DNA from: Ochrobactrum sp. RH2CCR150
Lineage (GTDB): Bacteria > Pseudomonadota > Alphaproteobacteria > Rhizobiales > Rhizobiaceae
Assembly: GCA_014138095.1 (NCBI GenBank)
Contig: JACGXE010000020.1
Location: forward strand, 1-64,000
Length of the DNA stretch: 64,000 nucleotides
Direction: 5' to 3'
Below, one piece after another: positions 27,211 to 36,668 of the stretch (within the stretch, counting starts at the first letter, position 1; each line of letters begins with the position of its first letter). The notes under the pieces are model-generated. The model did not search any database. It was not told the DNA's origin and saw nothing but the letters and a program-made list of their open reading frames with translations. A program made the translations under genes and the position numbers.

Positions 27211-28371
27211 ATGTATCCGACCATTTTTGATACCGAAGAGATCAACGCACTGCGCGACCTCGCCCGCAAGTTTGCAAGGGATCGTCTCTCACCGGGCTAT
27301 CAGGCCCGGGAAAAATCCGGCGCCTTCGGCCAGGAACTGGTCCGCGAAATGGGCAGTCTTGGCCTGATCGCCCCTGAGCTGCCGGAAGAATTCGGCGGTC
27401 TCGGTTCCGGCGCGCTCTATTCAGGCGTCATCATCGAGGAAATCGCCCGTGGCGATTTCAACATGGGCTATATCAATGTGCTCGCTTCGCTGAACGGGCA
27501 GATATTGGCGAAGTTCGCCAATCCCGAGATCAAGCGCGAATGGCTGCCGAAACTCATCGTAGGCGAATTGATGCTCGCCATTGCGCTGACCGAACCGCGC
27601 GGCGGATCGGATGCGGCCAATCTTGGTCTCAAGATGGAGCGCGACGGCGACCACTACGTCATCAACGGTGAAAAGACATCAATCTCCGCGGCAGATCAGG
27701 CCAAGGGCGCGGTGGTGTTTGCCCGCACCGGCAAGCCGGAAGACAAGGCGCGGGGTATCTCGGCCATTTTCGTGCCGATGGATACGCCCGGCATTTCCAC
27801 CACGCGTTTTGTCGATGTCGGTCAGCATGCGATCGGGCGAGGCTCGATCTTCTTCGACAATGTGCGGGTGCCGGTGGATCATCTGCTCGGCGAAGAGGGC
27901 AAAGGCTTCGTGCAGGTCATGCAGGGCTTCGATTTCTCGCGCTCACTGATCGGCCTGCAATGTCTTGGCACCGCCCGCCAGTCGCTGGATGAGGCGTGGG
28001 ATTATATCAAGGAACGCAAGGCCTTCGACAAGCCGCTGGCGGCATTTCAGGGCATCACGCATCAGCTTGCCGATTTCGATACCAAGGTGGAGGCCGCGCG
28101 GCTTCTGTCGCTCAATGCGCTGTGGCTCAAGGATCAGGGTATGCCGCATGTGGCCGAGGCTGCCATGGCCAAGTGGTGGCCGCCGCTTCTGGCTTATGAG
28201 GCAATCCATGCCTGCCTGCTGATCCACGGTCATGCCGCCTATTCCAACGAACTGCCGTTCGAGCAGCGCCTGCGCGATGTGCTCGGTCTGCAGATCGGCG
28301 ATGGCACTGCACATATCATGAAAAACATCATCGCACGCGAACGTGCGGGAAGGGCCGCTGTCAGCGGCTGA
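27211..28371 (+). CDS. aliB: Cyclohexanecarboxyl-CoA dehydrogenase (AliB-like acyl-CoA dehydrogenase)
   Basis: This is a 386-residue FAD-dependent acyl-CoA dehydrogenase family protein. Landmarks are LPEEFGGLGSG, AIALTEPRGGSDAANLG, the FVPMDTPGIS segment and GEEGKGFVQVMQGFDFSR. The place of the classical catalytic Glu (YEGT in most members, including the paralogue at 23510) is occupied by Asp364 in IGDGTAH. A non-standard base is plausible for an alpha-branched ring substrate. In this cluster it would form cyclohex-1-enecarboxyl-CoA. The ATG at 27211 follows GAGG; the frame opens 13 codons earlier at a less likely position. It is 33 bases upstream of aliA. Confidence 0.85.
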   Translation: MYPTIFDTEEINALRDLARKFARDRLSPGYQAREKSGAFGQELVREMGSLGLIAPELPEEFGGLGSGALYSGVIIEEIARGDFNMGYINVLASLNGQILAKFANPEIKREWLPKLIVGELMLAIALTEPRGGSDAANLGLKMERDGDHYVINGEKTSISAADQAKGAVVFARTGKPEDKARGISAIFVPMDTPGISTTRFVDVGQHAIGRGSIFFDNVRVPVDHLLGEEGKGFVQVMQGFDFSRSLIGLQCLGTARQSLDEAWDYIKERKAFDKPLAAFQGITHQLADFDTKVEAARLLSLNALWLKDQGMPHVAEAAMAKWWPPLLAYEAIHACLLIHGHAAYSNELPFEQRLRDVLGLQIGDGTAHIMKNIIARERAGRAAVSG

Positions 28372-28404
28372 CATTGCGCCGACAATGAGTGGGAGGAGGA
28401 AACC

Positions 28405-30060
28405 ATGAAATTCGACGCTGTGCTGATCGAGCCACGCCGCGCGAAAATGGAGGCCGAAGGCTTCTGGCCCGGCAAGACGCTGCTGGACTATTTCGAAGAC
28501 TGCCTTGAAGCCAAGCCCGATGCGCTGGCGATGACGAGCATTGCCGTATCTTCCGGCGCACGACGCGACCTGAGCTGGAAGCAGATGGAAGATCTGTCCT
28601 GGCGCGCAGCGGAGGGGCTGCGGCGTCTGGGACTAGGCAAGGACGATGTTCTGGCCTGCCAATTGCCCAATTCATGGGAGTTTGTCGTTCTCTATATTGC
28701 CTGTCGTCGTCTCGGCATCGTCTTCAATCCGGTCATGCCGATCTTCCGTGAGCACGAGCTGCGCTTCATGCTGAAGCATGGCGAGGTGAAAGCCTTTGTC
28801 GTACCGAAGGTATTCCGCGATTTCGACCATGAAGCCATGGCCGAAGGTTTGCTCCCCGATCTGCCGGATTTGCAGCGTGTGATCGTGGCAGGCGGAGCAG
28901 GCGACAATAGTTTCGATGCGCTGCTGATGGACCCTGAGTTCGATAATGCGCCGGGTCTGCGAGACTATTCCCTGACGGTGCGCGGCGACGCCAATGATGT
29001 CTGCCAGCTGATCTACACATCCGGCACGACCGGCGAGCCAAAAGGCGTGATGCATACCGCCAATACCATGTATTCCAATCTGGTCGCCTATGCAGACCGT
29101 CTTGGGCTAGGCACGGACGATATCGTCCTGATGGCCTCGCCAATGGCGCACCAGACCGGCTTTATGTACGGCTTCCTGATGCCGTTCATGCTGCAAGCGC
29201 GCATGGTCCTGCTCGATCTCTGGGACAAGGCGCTGGCCGCAAGGGTGATTGCGGAAGAACGCGTGACCTTCACCATGGCCTCCACTCCTTTCCTGATGGA
29301 CCTGTCCACGGCGGTTGAGGACGGAGGCACGGATGCGTCTTCTCTGCGTATTTTCCTCTGCGCCGGGACAGCCATTCCGGGTCCGCTTGTCGAGCGTGGC
29401 AATCGCATTCTGGGCGCGAAGGTGATTTCTGCCTGGGGCATGACGGAAAACGGCGCGGTGACCGTTGTGCCGCCGGAAGACCCGGATGACCGTTCAGTGA
29501 ATACTGACGGCCCGGCCTTGCCCGGCATGGAATTGCAGGTGCGCGGGTCCGATGGCAAGCCTGCCCCGGCGGGCCACGAAGGCGAGCTTTTCGTGCGCGG
29601 CTGCTCGAATTTCGTCGGCTATCTGAAGCGCCCGCAATGGAACAATACCGATGCCGAGGGCTGGTTTGACACGGGCGATATCGCGCGCATGGATGCGCAA
29701 GGCTATATCCGTATCTGTGGCCGTTCGAAGGATGTGATCATTCGCGGCGCGGAAAACATCCCCGTCGTTGAGGTGGAAGCACTTCTCTACAAGCATCCAG
29801 CCGTGCAGCAGGTCGCCATTGTCGCTTATCCCGACGAGCGGCTGGGCGAACGTGCCTGCGCTTTCATCGTCGCGCGGTCTGGCCAGGCGATTGATTTCGA
29901 CGATATGATTTCGTTCCTTGGTGCGCAGCGTCTGGCGCGCCAGTATTTCCCGGAGCGTCTGGAACTGCGTGACCGTCTGCCTGCGACGGCATCGGGCAAG
30001 ATCCAGAAATTCGCGCTGCGCAACGAGTTGCGTGAAGAATATGAGAGGAATCGCAAGTGA
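28405..30060 (+). CDS. aliA: Cyclohexanecarboxylate-CoA ligase (AliA-like)
   Basis: This 551-residue AMP-forming acyl-CoA synthetase activates the ring acid with ATP and CoA, the entry step of the pathway. Motifs in order: the P-loop YTSGTTGEPKG near residue 210, AWGMTENGAVTVVP (adenylation core), GWFDTGDIARMD, GRSKDVIIRGAENI at the hinge, and the C-terminal catalytic Lys in PATASGKIQKF. The substrate is inferred from the neighbours AliB, BadH and BadI. GGGAGGAGG precedes the start. Its stop overlaps the next GTG start (GTGA). Confidence 0.87.
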   Translation: MKFDAVLIEPRRAKMEAEGFWPGKTLLDYFEDCLEAKPDALAMTSIAVSSGARRDLSWKQMEDLSWRAAEGLRRLGLGKDDVLACQLPNSWEFVVLYIACRRLGIVFNPVMPIFREHELRFMLKHGEVKAFVVPKVFRDFDHEAMAEGLLPDLPDLQRVIVAGGAGDNSFDALLMDPEFDNAPGLRDYSLTVRGDANDVCQLIYTSGTTGEPKGVMHTANTMYSNLVAYADRLGLGTDDIVLMASPMAHQTGFMYGFLMPFMLQARMVLLDLWDKALAARVIAEERVTFTMASTPFLMDLSTAVEDGGTDASSLRIFLCAGTAIPGPLVERGNRILGAKVISAWGMTENGAVTVVPPEDPDDRSVNTDGPALPGMELQVRGSDGKPAPAGHEGELFVRGCSNFVGYLKRPQWNNTDAEGWFDTGDIARMDAQGYIRICGRSKDVIIRGAENIPVVEVEALLYKHPAVQQVAIVAYPDERLGERACAFIVARSGQAIDFDDMISFLGAQRLARQYFPERLELRDRLPATASGKIQKFALRNELREEYERNRK

Positions 30061-30836
30061 CTATCAACAGTGCCAACCGTATCGCCGGACCGCGTGTCGT
30101 CGTAACAGGTGCTGGAGGGCCGATGGGCCGCGCCATCATTCGACGGCTCGTCGCGGACGGTGCGCGGCAACTGGCACTGACCGATATTTCCGGCACAAGG
30201 CTTGGCGAAACAGCCACCCTGCTGGCGGAGGAATTTCCGGAACTGAATATCGTAACCTTGCGCGGCGACGTGACCGTGACGGCGGAAGCGGAGGCTTTCG
30301 CTGCGGAAACGCTGAAAGATTTTGGCGGTATCGATGTGCTGGTGAACACGGTTGGCGGCATCCGCTCGTCCCAGCTATATACGCCCTTTCTGGAAATGGA
30401 CGAGGCGCGGTTTCGCGCCACGCTGAACCTCAATCTGATGGGCAGTTTCCATCTGATCCGCGCCTTTGCGCCGGGGATGCTGGAGCGCGGGCTTGGGCGG
30501 ATCGTCAACTTCGCATCGGTGGTTTTCGGCGGTGAGGGCGGGCAGGCGGATTATGCGGCGGGCAAGGCGGCCATCGCATCGCTCACACGCAGTCTGGCGG
30601 AAGAATTTGCGCCCGCGATTACCGTCAACGCCGTTGCACCGGGGCTGACACGCACATCCGTCACGCAAACCATGCCTGCCGAAAACGCCGCGCGGCTGGT
30701 GTCGAGAGCCTATAACCGGCGCATGGCCGAGCCGGAGGAAATTGCCGAGGCGGTCGCTTATTTCGCTTCGGAACCGGCCCGTTTTGTTACGGGCGAGATC
30801 ATGGCCGTTTCAGGCGGCTTTCACCCTCATTTGTAA
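30057..30836 (+). CDS. Short-chain dehydrogenase/reductase of the ring-degradation operon
   Basis: This is a 259-residue SDR with a slightly unusual nucleotide-binding motif TGAGGPMGR and the catalytic residues in NFASVVFGGEGGQADYAAGK. It lacks the NNAG tetrad (NTVGG instead). The GTG start overlaps the aliA stop and has GAGAGG upstream. It is a second SDR beside BadH and probably oxidises another hydroxyacyl-CoA or an alternative stereoisomer. I cannot name a substrate. Confidence 0.75.
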   Translation: MTINSANRIAGPRVVVTGAGGPMGRAIIRRLVADGARQLALTDISGTRLGETATLLAEEFPELNIVTLRGDVTVTAEAEAFAAETLKDFGGIDVLVNTVGGIRSSQLYTPFLEMDEARFRATLNLNLMGSFHLIRAFAPGMLERGLGRIVNFASVVFGGEGGQADYAAGKAAIASLTRSLAEEFAPAITVNAVAPGLTRTSVTQTMPAENAARLVSRAYNRRMAEPEEIAEAVAYFASEPARFVTGEIMAVSGGFHPHL

Positions 30837-30847
30837 AGAGCCTATCC

Positions 30848-32896
30848 ATGTCCGATCCGGTCCACCTGTCCATCGATGACGGCATTGCGTTGATCACCAT
30901 CGATAACCCGCCCGTCAATGTCACATCGCGCGCGGTGCGCGAAGGGTTGATGGCGGCACTGGACGGGGCGCAGGCTGCGGGGGTTGGACGTGTTGTCCTG
31001 ACCGGGGCGGGCAAGACTTTTGTGGCCGGAGCCGATGCGAAGGAATTTTCTGCGGCGCCGCAACCGCCGCACCTGCCGGATATTGTCAGCCGTATCGAGA
31101 CTTTTCCGGTGCCGGTTGTCGCCGCCATCAACGGTACTGCGCTTGGTGGCGGGTTGGAACTGGCGCTGGCTTGCGCAGCGCGCATTGCCGCGCCCAATGC
31201 CACGGTCGGTCTACCGGAAGTAACGCTTGGCGTCGTGCCGGGCGCTGGTGGCACGCAACGCCTGCCGCGACTGGTCGGGCTGGAAAATGCGCTGTCGCTG
31301 ATTTCCGAGGGTAAGGTGGTGAGCGCCGTCGAGGCGGAAAAGATCGGCCTTGTTGATGCTCTTGCCGATAATCCGGTGGAAGCGGCGCGTCGCTATTCCT
31401 GGCTGGAGCGTCCGGCAACCGGCGCATTGCGTGGCCCTGTGCTCAACAACGCTGCAATCGAAGCGGCCCGCAAGCAGGTGGCAAAACGCAGCCCGAACCA
31501 GATTGCGCCGCAAAAGGCCATCGATCTGATTGAGGCGTCTTGCACATTGCCTTTGAATGACGGGCTGGCGCAGGAGCGCGCCGTCTTTCTGGAGCTGAAG
31601 TCTAGTGATCAGGCGGCCGCTTTGCGCCATGTCTTTTTCGCCGAGCGCGCGGCAATGGGACAGGGCAAGACTGGTGGCGCGGATATCGCCTCCGCCGTGG
31701 TGGTTGGCGGCGGCACGATGGGGGCAGGCATAGCCTATGCGCTGGCCGGTCTTGGCATCAATGTGGCGCTGGTCGAAACCGACGAGGCCGGTGCGGTGCG
31801 TGCCCGCGCCAATATCGCCAAGCTCTACGGCGAGGCAGTCGCGCGCGGAAAATCCACGCCGGAAAAAGCCGAAGCAGATCAGTCAGCGCGGTTCAGTTTC
31901 CATGTCGGTTATGATGTCTTGCCAGCAGCCGATATTGCGATTGAGGCGGTTTTTGAGGATATCGACGTCAAGCGCGCAGTCTTTACCGCGCTCGATGCCG
32001 CCTTGCCGGAAATGACCATTCTGGCGACCAACACGTCCTATCTCGACGTCAATCACATTGCCGAAGTGGTGCGCAATCCTGCGCGCTTTCTGGGGCTGCA
32101 TTTCTTCAGCCCAGCCCATGTGATGAAACTTCTGGAAGTGATCCGCGCCGATGACACCAGCCCGGAAACACTCGCGACGGCCTTGCGCCTTGCCGGGCGG
32201 ATGAAGAAAATCCCCGTATTGGCCGGTGTTTGCGACGGTTTCATCGGCAACCGCATTCTGACCCGTTATCGCCAGATCTGCGATATCATGCTGATCGAAG
32301 GGGCGTTGCCCGCTCAGATTGATGCCGCCATGCGCGGCTTCGGCATGGCCATGGGTCCATACGAGGTGCAGGATCTTTCCGGCCTCGACATCGCCTATGC
32401 CAACCGCAAGCGTCTGGGCTGGAAGACCAAAGCGGGTTTTCGCTACATTCCCATTGCTGACCGCATCGTGGATGAGACGGGTCGCCTCGGTCGCAAGACC
32501 AATGCGGGCTGGTACGATTACGAGGGCGGCAAGGCAACGCCTTCGGCGCTGATCGACGCCATCGTCATCGAAGAATCAAAGCGCGCCGGTATTGAGCGTC
32601 GCGCCTTCAGCGACGAGGAAATCGTTGCCCGCGCGACGGCGGCCATGGTCGAGGAAGGCTTCCGCATTCTGGAAGAAGGCATTGCTGCACGTTCCGCCGA
32701 TATCGATCTGGTGATGATCTACGGCTATGCATTCCCGCGCTGGCGCGGTGGGCCGATGCATTGGGCGGGGCGTGTCGGCTTGTCGGAAATAGAGCGGCGC
32801 ATCGCGGAATATGCGACCAAGGACCCGGCCTCCTGGGGTGTGCCGAACCTGCTTGCGCGCGCCGCCACTGAGGGCAAAACACCCGAAGACCTTTAG
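30848..32896 (+). CDS. Bifunctional enoyl-CoA hydratase / 3-hydroxyacyl-CoA dehydrogenase (FadB-like)
   Basis: This is a 682-residue multifunctional beta-oxidation enzyme. The N-terminal crotonase domain has GAGKTFVAGADAKEF and both Glu motifs (GGGLELALACAA and GLPEVTLGVVPGAGG). From about residue 285 the NAD-binding motif VVVGGGTMGAGIAYALAG starts the dehydrogenase part, with FFSPAHVMKLLEVI and two C-terminal helical repeats ending in AFPRWRGGPMHW. It would process the CoA thioester after ring opening toward glutaryl-CoA and acetyl-CoA. A thiolase gene is not present in the window. It is the last gene of the operon, before a clear terminator. Confidence 0.9.
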   Translation: MSDPVHLSIDDGIALITIDNPPVNVTSRAVREGLMAALDGAQAAGVGRVVLTGAGKTFVAGADAKEFSAAPQPPHLPDIVSRIETFPVPVVAAINGTALGGGLELALACAARIAAPNATVGLPEVTLGVVPGAGGTQRLPRLVGLENALSLISEGKVVSAVEAEKIGLVDALADNPVEAARRYSWLERPATGALRGPVLNNAAIEAARKQVAKRSPNQIAPQKAIDLIEASCTLPLNDGLAQERAVFLELKSSDQAAALRHVFFAERAAMGQGKTGGADIASAVVVGGGTMGAGIAYALAGLGINVALVETDEAGAVRARANIAKLYGEAVARGKSTPEKAEADQSARFSFHVGYDVLPAADIAIEAVFEDIDVKRAVFTALDAALPEMTILATNTSYLDVNHIAEVVRNPARFLGLHFFSPAHVMKLLEVIRADDTSPETLATALRLAGRMKKIPVLAGVCDGFIGNRILTRYRQICDIMLIEGALPAQIDAAMRGFGMAMGPYEVQDLSGLDIAYANRKRLGWKTKAGFRYIPIADRIVDETGRLGRKTNAGWYDYEGGKATPSALIDAIVIEESKRAGIERRAFSDEEIVARATAAMVEEGFRILEEGIAARSADIDLVMIYGYAFPRWRGGPMHWAGRVGLSEIERRIAEYATKDPASWGVPNLLARAATEGKTPEDL

Positions 32897-32937
32897 AACA
32901 ATTACCTCCCAAGCTTAGCCCTGCACAACGAAGCGTC

Positions 32938-32973
32938 CGGGCCTTCCGTCTCTGGCGGAAGACCCGCTTTTTT
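32938..32973 (+). terminator. Rho-independent terminator of the badH-fadB-like operon
   Basis: An 11-base stem (CGGGCCTTCCG pairing with CGGAAGACCCG, one mismatch) and a seven-base loop are followed by CTTTTTT. It lies about 40 bases after the last catabolic gene and isolates the next operon. Confidence 0.88.
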
Positions 32974-33163
32974 CTGCCGTTCCGCGACAATTAAGATGAG
33001 CCGGAACGAACTGGCTTTTTATAGTCTATAAAAAATATAGAAATACTTTTCTTATCAGTCCGCACCGCCCAATCTAGGGTTTGAGCCAGACTGTCCAGGC
33101 CATCAAGACCGAAGGCAAGACGACAGAATCCCACCGACCGTCCAACCTTCGAGGCCTTAATTT

Positions 33164-34780
33164 ATGACATCCAGCCTTATCTCCCGCCGCTCGTTTCTTG
33201 TGGGCAGCTCGCTTCTCGCAATCACCCTGTCGACGGCTGCCAAAGCCGCATCCAATGCAACATCAAGCGCGACGAAAGCCGCGACGGGCGAGCCTGTTTC
33301 CGGCGGCACGCTCGTGGTTGGACAGTATCAGGAGCCGACCTTCTACGATCCCAACCGGCAATATTCCTGGGAAACCTATCGCCTCGACAAGCATATCTAT
33401 GAATCGCTTCTGGCCGAAGATCTGAGCGTCACCTCGCAGGATGGTCCACCGCCGCTGGTGCCCGCGCTCGCGGAAAGCTACGAAGCCAATGAAGACTTCA
33501 CCCGCTTCAAGTTCAAGCTGCGGCGTGGCGTGAAGTTCCATGACGGCGAGGATTTCAACGCCGACGCACTGCACTTCAATATCCGTCGCTTTACCGACAA
33601 GGATTTCGAGTTCTACGACGTTCGCGCTGGCGCGACGATGAAGAATGTCTATGGCACGCTGACCGCCTTCAACATCATCGACGATCATACGGTCGAATAT
33701 GTGTTCAGCGAACCGTTCCGCGAATTCCCGCGCATGCTGCCGCAAGGCAATTACGTATCGGGCGTTTTCAGCCCGAAGGCCTTGCGCACCTATGGGCAGG
33801 ACGGTCTGGCCGAACATCCGACCGGCACGGGTCCGCTGAAATTTGTCGAACGTATTCGCAATGAAAAGACGGTTCTGCAGCGCAACGATGACTATTGGGG
33901 CGTCAAGGCGCGTGTCGAGCGCATTATTTTCCGCCCGATCACTGACGATTCCACTCGTCTTTCGGCGCTGCAATCCGGCGAAATCGACATTCTGACACGC
34001 ACCCCGACCGATGCCGTCGAAACGCTGACCGATGCGGGCTATCAGGTGCTGGACAGCACCGGCGCGGGTCAGCTTTTTCTTGGCTGGCACTTCACGAACA
34101 AATATGCCGCGTCGGCGAAGATCCGGCAGGCAATTATACAGGCCATCGACCGTGAAGGCATTGCGAAGACGCTTTTCCGCGGCCATGCGCTGCCGTCTTA
34201 CAGCATCTTGAATATCGGCAATACTGCCTATGATCCGGCGCAGCGCGACCATGCCTATGATCCTGAAGCTGCCCGCAAGCTTCTGGCCGAGGAAGGCTTC
34301 AAGGACGGCGAGATTGCCTTCACCATCATCACCGATGAAGCCAACCAGCCGACAATCGAGTGGATCCAGCGCGATCTGGCCAAGATCGGCATCAAGGTCA
34401 GCATCGTCTCGCAGGAATGGCTGACCTATACCGCCAATCTTGGCAAGCTGCCGGATGATGTCGCGCTGTTTGCGATGGAGTGGGGCTTCATCACCCCATA
34501 TTGGCTCAAGCTGGTCTATCAGGGATATATCCTCGGTCATGGCGGCAAGGACGCAGTCGGCGAGGAAGCAGCAAAGCTCATCGCCGCCGCCACACGCGAA
34601 CCTGATGAAGCCAAGGCGATTGCACTCTGGAAGCAGGCCAATGGCGCGCTTCAGGAAAAGTCGGCGATCCTGCCGCTGCTGACCTTCACGCGTTACTTCA
34701 CCGCTGCCGCCAATGTTCGGGGCTTCAACGCACCGGCGCAGAATTTCTACGATCTCAGCACGGTCTGGCTTGAAGCATGA
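33164..34780 (+). CDS. Peptide/nickel-type ABC transporter substrate-binding protein
   Basis: This 538-residue periplasmic protein of the SBP_bac_5 (DppA/OppA) family has a Tat-type leader SRRSFLVGSSLLAITL. The mature protein shows EPTFYDPNRQYSW, the family stretch FKFKLRRGVKFHDGEDFNADAL, and HPTGTGPLKFVE. It captures the operon's substrate for the permeases downstream. It starts after GAGG, about 190 bases beyond the preceding terminator; the AT-rich spacer at 33000-33070 should hold the promoter. The ATGA overlap with the next gene and the co-transcribed monooxygenases argue for a non-peptide organic ligand, for instance an organosulfur compound. Confidence 0.88.
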   Translation: MTSSLISRRSFLVGSSLLAITLSTAAKAASNATSSATKAATGEPVSGGTLVVGQYQEPTFYDPNRQYSWETYRLDKHIYESLLAEDLSVTSQDGPPPLVPALAESYEANEDFTRFKFKLRRGVKFHDGEDFNADALHFNIRRFTDKDFEFYDVRAGATMKNVYGTLTAFNIIDDHTVEYVFSEPFREFPRMLPQGNYVSGVFSPKALRTYGQDGLAEHPTGTGPLKFVERIRNEKTVLQRNDDYWGVKARVERIIFRPITDDSTRLSALQSGEIDILTRTPTDAVETLTDAGYQVLDSTGAGQLFLGWHFTNKYAASAKIRQAIIQAIDREGIAKTLFRGHALPSYSILNIGNTAYDPAQRDHAYDPEAARKLLAEEGFKDGEIAFTIITDEANQPTIEWIQRDLAKIGIKVSIVSQEWLTYTANLGKLPDDVALFAMEWGFITPYWLKLVYQGYILGHGGKDAVGEEAAKLIAAATREPDEAKAIALWKQANGALQEKSAILPLLTFTRYFTAAANVRGFNAPAQNFYDLSTVWLEA

Positions 34781-35742
34781 CACGTTATATCCTGCATCGC
34801 GTCCTACAGACGATCCCGGTCTTCTTCGTCATTTCGGCGCTGGTCTTCGTTGCCGTCCGGCTTGCGCCGGGCGACCCGATCAGCAACGCGCTGCACGGAC
34901 AGGTCTCGCAGGAATCGATCAATGCCATCCGCGCCCAATACGGTCTGGACCAGCCTCTGCTGGTCCAGTACGGCGTCTGGATCAAGGATCTACTCTCCGG
35001 CACATGGGGCAACTCGCTGGCCCTGCGCGTGCCGGTTGCCAGTGTGCTGGGTCGTGCTTTCGCCAATACACTGATCCTGACGGGTGCATCTGTGCTGATC
35101 TGCCTTGTGTTCGGCACGCTGATCGGCCTCTTCTCGGGTCTGCGTCAGGGCAGTTTTGGCGATCGCGTCGTCATGCTGCTGGTTCAGGTGGCGCATAATC
35201 TTCCGGTATTCTGGCTTGGTCTGATCCTGATCTGGATTTTCGGCGTCCAGCTGCGCTGGCTGCCGGTCTCGGGCATGTATAATGCGCGCGGCGATCAGGG
35301 GCTGGCCGACCTGCTGCGGCATCTGGCGCTGCCCGCTCTGTCGGCGGCAATCATTTCAATGTTGATCCTCGCCCGCATGGTGCGGTCCACCGTGATCGAC
35401 ATCATGAACTCGGATTACATCCGCACCTATCGCGCGCTGGGCTTTCCCCAAGCATCCATTGTACGGCGCCATGTCGGACGTAATCTGCTGAGCCCTGTCA
35501 TCAACATGACCGGCTTGCAGATCGGCTATCTGCTGAGCGGCGTGATTTTCGTCGAAAACGTGTTTGCCTGGCCCGGCATCGGCACGCAGCTCTACAACGC
35601 TGCGGCAGGCCGCGATTACCCGATGATTCAGGCGGGCACCATGCTGATTACCGGCTGCTTCCTGGCCGTCAATCTCCTCACCGATATTGCCCTCGACCTT
35701 CTGAACCCGCGGCTGTCCCGGACGGCGAGCGGCTCCAACTGA
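34777..35742 (+). CDS. ABC transporter permease (DppB/OppB type)
   Basis: This 321-residue inner-membrane permease is the B subunit of a peptide/nickel-type importer. It begins with the family hallmark RYILHRVLQTIPVFFVISALVF (first membrane helix). It contains the periplasmic RLAPGDPIS and QYGLDQPLLVQYGVW segment, and the ATPase-contact EAA-like loop around DYIRTYRALGFPQ. It ends near LNPRLSRTA. It overlaps the binding-protein gene by four bases and precedes the DppC-type partner by 16 bases. Confidence 0.9.
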   Translation: MTRYILHRVLQTIPVFFVISALVFVAVRLAPGDPISNALHGQVSQESINAIRAQYGLDQPLLVQYGVWIKDLLSGTWGNSLALRVPVASVLGRAFANTLILTGASVLICLVFGTLIGLFSGLRQGSFGDRVVMLLVQVAHNLPVFWLGLILIWIFGVQLRWLPVSGMYNARGDQGLADLLRHLALPALSAAIISMLILARMVRSTVIDIMNSDYIRTYRALGFPQASIVRRHVGRNLLSPVINMTGLQIGYLLSGVIFVENVFAWPGIGTQLYNAAAGRDYPMIQAGTMLITGCFLAVNLLTDIALDLLNPRLSRTASGSN

Positions 35743-35758
35743 TGAAAGGCGACTTCTA

Positions 35759-36646
35759 ATGGCTATCGTGGAAACCACGCAAACCATCCTGTCACGCGAG
35801 TTGGGCAGCTCAACCGCATCACTGCGCTGGCATCGCCTGACACGCGACAAGCTGGTCTTGGCCAGTCTGGTGTTCATTCTTGCAGTCGTGGCGGTCTCGG
35901 TCGCAGCACCCTGGATTGCACCATACGATCCCAATGTCGCCGATGCGGCACTGCGTCTCGCACCGCTTGGCACGCCCGATCATATCCTCGGCGTGGATGC
36001 GCAGGGCCGCGATATTCTGAGCCGGGTGATCTGGGGCGGACGCTCGTCGCTGCTGGTCAGTGTCCTGCCGGTTGCGGCGGCGGTGCTGCTGAGCATCGCG
36101 CTAGGTCTTGCTGCGGGTTACAAGGGTGGCAAGCTTGCGGCCTTCATCATGCGCGTCATCGATCTGGCATTCGCCTTCCCGATGGTGCTGCTCGCCATCG
36201 GCCTTGCAACAGCCTTTGGCCCCGGCCTGTGGACTGTCGGTCTCACCATCATCTTCAGCGCCACACCCTATCTCACCCGCGTCGTCTATGCCGAAGTGCG
36301 GGCGGAACGCGACAAGGAATATGTTGAAGCGGCGCAGGCGCTGGGCGCATCGCAGTTTGAAATCGTGTTCCGTGAAATTTTGCCCAATGTTGCAACCTCG
36401 GTACTGGTCTATGGCACCACGATGATTGGCGGCATGATCGTCTTCTCGGCAGGGCTCAGCTTTCTTGGTCTTGGTACGCAGCCGCCGACAGCCGATTGGG
36501 GCCGCATGGTGTCGGAAGGCTCAAAGGTCTTGATCCTTGGATCGGCGCATGTGGCCACCGTTCCGGCTCTGGTGATTGTCGCTGTGGCGCTGGCTTTCAA
36601 TTGGTTGGGCGACGGCCTGCGCGATCTTCTCGATCCGCGCCGATGA
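35759..36646 (+). CDS. ABC transporter permease (DppC/OppC type)
   Basis: This is the 295-residue C subunit of the same importer. Visible family features are HILGVDAQGRDILSRVIWGGR, the long helical region, an EAA-type loop DKEYVEAAQALGAS, and the C-terminal FSAGLSFLGLGTQPPTADWG and NWLGDGLRDLLDPR. It pairs with the preceding permease. The ATPase gene begins 22 bases downstream. Confidence 0.92.
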   Translation: MAIVETTQTILSRELGSSTASLRWHRLTRDKLVLASLVFILAVVAVSVAAPWIAPYDPNVADAALRLAPLGTPDHILGVDAQGRDILSRVIWGGRSSLLVSVLPVAAAVLLSIALGLAAGYKGGKLAAFIMRVIDLAFAFPMVLLAIGLATAFGPGLWTVGLTIIFSATPYLTRVVYAEVRAERDKEYVEAAQALGASQFEIVFREILPNVATSVLVYGTTMIGGMIVFSAGLSFLGLGTQPPTADWGRMVSEGSKVLILGSAHVATVPALVIVAVALAFNWLGDGLRDLLDPRR

Positions 36647-36668
36647 CGAATTTCTGGAAAGAACTGAT

